Assembly: GCA_003342895.1 (NCBI GenBank) | Contig: PTFA01000081.1 | Span: forward strand, 3,304,434-3,368,433 | Direction of reading: 5' to 3' | From: Casuarius casuarius | Taxonomy: Eukaryota > Chordata > Aves > Casuariiformes > Casuariidae | Length of the DNA: 64,000 nucleotides | In this document: positions 57,991-64,000 of the stretch, one piece after another | Numbering within the stretch: position 1 is the stretch's first letter | Layout: each line of letters starts with the position of its first letter | Translations under genes and position numbers: made by a program | The notes under the pieces: model-generated | Databases searched by the model: none | The model's input: only the letters and a program-made list of their open reading frames with translations | Told to the model about the DNA's origin: nothing

Positions 57991-59380
57991 CGAAGGAGAG
58001 AGGTACAGAACTCAAGGCGACCCAGGCACGACGGAAGGCAGGGTCTCATAAATGCTAGAAAAACTATGCAGAAGGAAGGACGCGTTAAAAAGGAAGAAGG
58101 AGGCAGCTACGGCCAAAGTCGGAGAGGGCAGAAGTGGTCAAAAAAACCGGATTCCTCTGTGCCCGCAGGTGGATTCGGGGCTCTGAAGCAAGGCACCGCG
58201 ACCGCCGCGCAGCCTCACGCTCCGCACCCCGTACAGGCCGGGAGCTCTTGCGCTTAATCCTTATTTTAAAAGGTCATGTTAGTGCTTATTGTATTTTGCC
58301 CGCTGTGAAGTGAGGATTCCTCCCCGGGAACTGTATTAAGCTGCTTTTGGTGTCTATTTAATACAGCGGTCTCTTTCTGGTTCTGTCAATAAATTGGATT
58401 CCCAAGTTATACACAGCGTTATTAAGCAGTCCAGTCAATTATTCAAAAAAATAACTATCAAAAACTTATTCACTGCTAAGAAGACATTAACACATTATTG
58501 CTAAAGAAGTAATTTGTATTTGTTGTTTTTCCATTATGATGCACTGACCAAAATACCACTCACAGCATGACTTAATTTATTTCCACTTAGGAAGAAGAAA
58601 TAATCTTGAAAAATTACTGTTGATCTTAATACCACAGGTTCTGTTTTTGTGCATAGACCTTCAAAAACAGGAATAATTGCTTGCCTTGATGGCTTTTCCC
58701 TGCAGTACTTTGTTGTTTTTTTTCCTCAAAGTTTTGGTGTATCTGAAACTGCTGTAAGCCTTCATTCAGGCCCTCTTCTTCCTCATCTTTGGTCTGCACT
58801 CGGAGCACGTGTTCAGGAGCTGCACAGCAGCTACTGCACCTTATTGTCAGCACGTGCTGCCAAAGGTCTCGCTGATGAGGGTTTACTGTACCAGGTCCCC
58901 TGCTAAATCTGGGGGTGGCCTGTCTGCATCTGGTTATCCAGCAGAAGTTTCATTTCTCTCTCTGGGCCAGAGACTGAGTCTATAAACCAGCGAGAAACAG
59001 AGTGAAGACTGCTGTAAAGACCATGTAATTTTCAGTTAATTAAAAGCAGATCTTCTCAGGAAGGAGGGGAGCTCCCCAGGGCAGGGGTGCTCATCGGGAT
59101 CTGCACCTGGAGGTACAAGGGCCAGCTTGGCTCCATTCAAACCCTGCTTCCCCGTGGCAGATTTTAATGCATGAGCTACCTATTCTGGGTGGTTGAAAGA
59201 CTAAAACCTCTCCCTTCCACTAGGTTTTAGCCAATCTCAGTTCAAAAACCAGGACATTTTATGAAATCTTTAAGATCTACCTTACCTACGCAGGTAAGCT
59301 GATGATGCTGCATCTTCACCTTCTACTGCTTCAGCAAGTCACGCGTGAAAGAAAACAACGTGCAAGGGGACGGCACTTCT
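57991..59380. other. Non-coding sequence with a CpG patch and AT-rich motif block
   Basis: A CpG patch lies at 58160-58250. The AT-rich block at 58265-58480 has GTATTAAGCTG and GTTATTAAGCAG repeats of a TATTAAGC element plus CAATTATTC, typical of regulatory DNA. The rest to 59380 is unique with no gene seen. Confidence 0.4.
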
Positions 59381-59418
59381 TGCGTGCACGTGCACACGCA
59401 TGTGCGTGTGTGTGTGCA
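59381..59418. repeat. 38-bp alternating purine-pyrimidine tract (Z-DNA-prone)
   Basis: Strict alternation of pyrimidine and purine runs from 59381 to 59418, made of TG, CG and CA steps. A perfect 12-bp palindrome GTGCACGTGCAC (59384-59395) with a CACGTG E-box lies inside, and a (TG)n stretch ends it. Such tracts favour Z-DNA, and the E-box could bind MYC- or USF-type factors. It also behaves as a compound microsatellite. Confidence 0.85.
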
Positions 59419-60059
59419 GGTGACACAAGGCATGGCTCAGAAGTGGGAAAACACACCAGCATGTCACAGTCGGACTTTTCAAACAACCACTCCTAACTCG
59501 GATAGGCCTTTAATTCGCTGAACTGCAGGCCACCTACGACAGCTCCCAACTGCTGAAACCTCATAACTGCTGCGTAAGACTGCGACATATATTATGAATG
59601 CATATGGTAATTAGAGACTAGCTGGAATTTATGACTGCAGCACAGGGAAAAGTAGACACCATGACACATGTTTTCGTGTTTAAGTGGTTTGTGAGGCTCT
59701 TGGCGATGGGAAGATGCAATGCTGCCCCAACAGCCACCGCTTGGGAAGGGAAGCCAAAGCTGTCAAGTCCAAAACGCCTCCAAAAGAAGAAGAAAGGGAA
59801 AAAAAAAAAGAATTTTTCTTTTTGATGTTAAGTACTGGGGATAGAACTAATTTCTAAGACAGTAGAGCCCAAGAATGGGGAAAATTAATCCCTGCATGAA
59901 GTCACAGGTGGACCTGCTTAACAAACAGGCAAAATCCCTCTCCTCTCCCTACCCTCCGCGCTGCGGAGTCAATTCACCTGCTGCCAGCGCAAGATCTACT
60001 CCACCCTGTCTCCCGCGTTACCTGCCTAATTGCCAGCTAAGTTTCCATTCCGAATCCTT
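59419..60059. other. Non-coding unique sequence
   Basis: No gene is seen. A short purine-rich A/G stretch lies at about 59783-59811. Confidence 0.5.
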
Positions 60060-60380
60060 CCCCGTCAGCGCCGGCTGGTAATGATTGATGAAGCAGACAG
60101 CACACAGCTTGATTTCTTGGATAGCAGGTTGCCGTTGCAAAGCTGGCAGTTAAGAAAAATCTTGTTCTGAATTTTTAAACGGGCCGCATTTGATGAGGAA
60201 GTCATTGAGGGAGCAAGAATAAATATGAGGCACCAAGATGTAGTATATAGATAGCTGCATTTCATACATAACCACACTTTAAAGCAGCCTGTTGCAGTTT
60301 GCTCAGGAATATTCTCAAAGCAATTGAGCATTTTGCAGGGATTTTAACATGAGGCAATTGCTTCCCTTTATGTCAGCGAA
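60060..60380. promoter_or_regulatory. Candidate enhancer with PBX/HOX-type site
   Basis: TGATTGATG (60082-60090) matches the PBX-HOX composite site, with CAGACAG (MEIS/TGIF-like) about 5 bp downstream. AT-rich unique sequence follows with TTTGATGAGG, AATAAATATGAGG and CAATTGAGC. The call rests on composition and motifs only. Confidence 0.35.
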
Positions 60381-63300
60381 TGCATGATGCTTAATCATTC
60401 CGGGCTCAGACCTAAACAAGGACCTCTCCGCCTTTGTCTCTCCCTGCAAGAACTCGATACCAAATACTCTATGCTAAATATATGCTTTCACTTATGCCCA
60501 TGGCATATCCTATCCATCCCCTGTTTAAAGCCTACTTTCAGAGCACAGCTGGGCCATCTCCTTTCCATCTAAGTCAGGGCAGAGGAGGATAAGAGAAGGC
60601 CAAACTTACCATACTTTTAACCCTAAATTTAGCAGGAGGCAGCAGCACATCGGATATTGCCAAGCAGAGGGCAGCTGGCTGAGGAGAGGTGGCCAAGAGG
60701 AGCTGCAGCAGGAGCAGTCCCGTCACAAGCTGGTTTGTGGCGCCTGCCAGCACACACAGCCACGATCTGCTTCTGCCTTTGAAGCGAGCTGCTGCGAAAC
60801 CTCCTCGCTGTGAAGAAGATGGTTTTGCATCCACTGCTCTCCTATGCAACCCTCCCGTCCCGTCGCAAGTGCTGGGGGAGCCGACAAATGCAGATTTTGT
60901 GCAATGAAGCAGCATCCCGCGCGGTCTGACTGCCGGGCTCCCCGACGTGCTGCTGGTGCTCTCCCCTGGCTCCATAATCCTCTCCATCCCAAACTTGTGA
61001 CTATCCTGACCCTTAATCTCTTTCTTTCTTCTATACTCCTTTTCAGCTATTCCCTTACCACACACACAGAGTCCCCATCCTATATATAATAAAAATCGAG
61101 ATCATAAAAACCAGAGAAATAAAATAGCATGCTGAACTCTGACATTTGCTGGCCATTACTGTATTTGTATGTACCACCTTTTCCCGCGGCTCATTATCAG
61201 TTGTCTCCATATTGGCTCCCGTGTTTTTTTAATCCAATTCTCACAATATTTGATACTTTATATAATCACATGCTTTGAAAAGTAGGAGAATCTCAGCTGT
61301 TAATGTGAGAATCTCAGCTTTTGTCAAAGTGATTTTCTACCTGCTGTGCTTTGAAAGAGGGGCGCACAGGGGAAGGAGGAGAGAAGCCTGAATACATAAA
61401 TCCTCAGGAGCTGAAGGGACTCAATAAGAAAACCACAGACAAACTAAAGAAACCAAGGCCCCAGTAAAAAAAACACATTTCTTCTAATGAAGTCATAATT
61501 TTCTAAGCCAATCTCATGGGTGAGCAGGCATAGGAAGAGTGTGACCTACACTGCCTCTTTAGCTATAAAGTGGACTGGTCTAAACTAACACAAATGTCAA
61601 GATTAGCTAATACGCTGTTTCCAGAGAGAGTGCTCCACCGCATTAAAGCCTTCAGAAAATCTTGGCTCTGTATCTAGACAGATGTGGGCAGAACTGTCTT
61701 TAAGCAAAACATTTTTCAAAGCTTTCCATGAGGCACTGAGGTGAATCTTTATTTAACTGTAATTGGATTTCCAATGGCAAGAGGTTCTGCCACTCAGAGA
61801 CCAGATAAAGGATGAGCAGAGGACGCAGGGGAGAAAGTCCCGAGTCAATTGCTGTTTACTGGGCAGTCGATTTCCAGTGAACGGGTCAGAGAACCGATAG
61901 CTGTTGAGACCTCTTCTTCAGAGCTTAACAAGCTGAATTATTCCAGAGTTGATATTTTTTTGGTTTTGGAAAGTTTTAAAATTCTCTATCAAAACCGTGT
62001 TAGTTTAACATGCCACAAGATGTATTTTGCCATAAAATAATTTTGTTACGAGGTTTCTAGCGGTTCACAGTGTACCCTTGAGTTTACAGATGTCTAAGTT
62101 ATCCTCAAACATCACTTTTAATGTTTGCATGTTAATAAAGTGTGATGTAAGAAATTCTCTTTTTAACTTTTATTTTGGGAGCGTTTCATATCTTCTTTCT
62201 GCTTCAGAAAATCGAGGGACTCATTTTAGCTACAAATCTATCGTTTCTAATCCTGACGTACTCAGGGAAATGTAGGAATGGTTTTGATATGATAAATATT
62301 TATCTTTCTCTTTTTATTTTTTGCATGAAAATAACATTTCCATTCTTTTGAAAGAGGAGTTACGAATGTGATTAGAAATTCTGAAAGAAAACAGGCAGCC
62401 TCCTGTCACCTGCTTTTTGCATGTTATTCTGTTTTTCACTTCAGCCTAAATAGCAATCTAGGAGGATACTCACACCACTTGGAGATACATAACTCAGTTA
62501 ATTGCCAACAAAAATAGGAATTTTACATATCTGAGGATCTACTGTAATTGCATAAAGAGATTAGTAAAAGATTTGCTTGTCCGTCATTAAACACCTTGAG
62601 TACCTGCCATGTCTGCTACACTTATCAGCAAAATGCCTTGAAACCTTGCATGGCAGGTCTCTTTTTTTTTCTTCTCTTCTCTGTTAATTAAACTCTTAAA
62701 AATTTATTATTTACAATTACTCTGATCCTTTTAATTGTTTTTTCCTAATGAGAGGTAAAAAGATATCATCTCGTTTGCCAGTAGCCAAAACTAAAGCAAT
62801 GTGTTACCACTGCCAGAATACATGAACGGACAAGTATGCCTGCATCTACAAATCCTCTCCCTGAAATCAAATACTGTATATATGTATTGCATAAAAACAA
62901 CCTGAAGATGCCGTTATCCTAGGGCTGTAAAACATAGCTCAATGCATCATGTTTTGATGCTTTCCATTGACTATATCATAGCTGATACAGGTCATTTCGT
63001 ATTGGACTCAAGTTTTGAATATATGCATTAAAATGTAACTAGTCCTAGGGAAAAAAATACACCTGTGCTTCAAATGTGACAGCAAATGAAACAAACTCAA
63101 TTTTTCATTAACATAGAATCATTACTCAGCGCAACGTGGAGAGTCTATGGGAAACTTGGGGCATACTTTTTGAAGGGCTAATCTGTTACAGGGACTTACA
63201 ATTTGACAAGTCATGTATAAAAACCACCCTTAAAGGATATACTACAGCAATAAATCTACTAACTCAGCAAAGCCGAAAAAGGTCACAAGCATTTAGCTAC

Positions 63301-64000
63301 CTTGCGATATCAACTAATTCACTCACATGATTCAAGATTTCGAGTTAAATTTAAAATCGACAGCAAGGCAGGCAGTGGATCTGTTCCTACAAGACACTGC
63401 CTTTAGCCCACAAACTCATGTTTAGCCTCTTTCTTGCCTCACCTTAAAAATGATACCATAAACAGAAGGCAACAGACTTCCTACAGAAAGATCACACTTT
63501 TTGGTGCTTTCCTCATTATCGATCATCTGAATACAGTATTCAGGTCTTAAAATACCCAAAGAATAGTACGGCACAGGAACATTTAGAGGCCTTAGCTGGC
63601 CATGCATTTGAAACCTATAAACAGCTGGAACCAGGTCCCGACCAGCACAGGTGGGAACTGGTGGGTCTCTCGCACTAGCTGGGAAAGTTGACACCAAATA
63701 GAATGAATTTTTAATGTCTCCTAGCTCCTTTTAATGATGCCTACCGAGCAACTTCATACATTCTGGTATTGGTAGCAGACTCACAGAAAAGGTGATGAGT
63801 AAAGAGGAAAAAAGAAAAGCAGAGATTGATTTTCCTCCAGGTTGGCAGCATCATCAAGCACCGAAACTAGTGTGCTTGAGCAGTACCTGTTTTGTCACCA
63901 TTACACTGCAGGAGACTCTTCGCCCTCCCACAAACAGCGAGACAGATACAGGTGAGATTTGCTAGTACACTACTACAATCTGCATCAGTATTACGCAGAC
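60381..64000. other. Non-coding unique sequence
   Basis: No gene is supported. A CpG-enriched stretch at about 60770-60960 is crossed by frames on both strands. A 13-bp direct repeat GAGAATCTCAGCT occurs at 61286-61298 and 61307-61319. The AT-rich tract 61840-63400 is unique. The minus frame at 63422-63697 (91 codons) runs open without a recognised domain. I see no mobile element here. Confidence 0.5.

Noticed and set aside
1..64000. CRISPR array, bacterial operon, phage or integron
   Set aside because: No repeat-spacer pattern, no ribosome-binding-site-led tandem genes, and clear vertebrate-type repeats and composition.

Overview
This window looks like a gene-poor stretch of a bird nuclear genome, or possibly another sauropsid. 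The evidence is an unmistakable CR1 LINE cluster near 37.5-38.75 kb, a very low density of recognisable repeats, old MIR/CORE-SINE-like relics, scattered short CpG-dense patches in otherwise AT-rich sequence, and no bacterial-style gene packing. I found no gene I can name. The longest stop-free frame (22887-23495, 202 codons) has no recognisable domain and is compatible with chance. Species and chromosomal position cannot be read from the sequence.

Layout. 1-8.9 kb: AT-rich unique sequence with a 42-bp alternating purine-pyrimidine/CA tract at 3.4 kb and a 19-bp tandem duplication at 6.15 kb. 8.9-9.65 kb: CpG-rich. 9.65-17.9 kb: unique sequence with enhancer-like motif clusters at 11.4 and 16.5 kb and a MIR-like SINE at 12.8-13.06 kb. 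17.9-21.5 kb: CpG patches, a 45-nt exon-like segment with near-ideal splice signals (18831-18875), a 13-bp perfect hairpin, a G16 run and a reverse MIR-like relic. 21.5-37.5 kb: unique sequence, with a dense series of isolated 'n' calls from 23.7 to 40.8 kb and CpG patches at 29.5 and 31.85-32.3 kb. 37.5-38.75 kb: CR1 cluster, a forward CR1 in permuted order apparently inside an older reverse CR1. 38.75-47.7 kb: unique sequence with CpG patches at 43.9 and 45.4 kb. 47.7-48.65 kb: a protein-like but interrupted frame series. 48.9-64 kb: more motif-rich sequence, a second exon-like segment (49838-49903), CpG patches at 52.1, 55.6, 56.65, 57.2 and 58.2 kb, and a 38-bp Z-DNA-prone tract at 59.4 kb.

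Interpretation (inference). The mix of few repeats, homeodomain/POU/MEF2/PBX-type motif clusters and orphan CpG patches suits the non-coding regulatory territory or a giant intron of a developmental gene. Whether the exon-like segments are real exons, lncRNA exons or pseudo-exons needs transcript data. Conservation could not be tested, so every regulatory call is a candidate only. No single new system stands out. The best leads are the 45-nt and 66-nt exon-like segments, the interrupted protein-like tract at 47.7-48.65 kb and the permuted, nested CR1.
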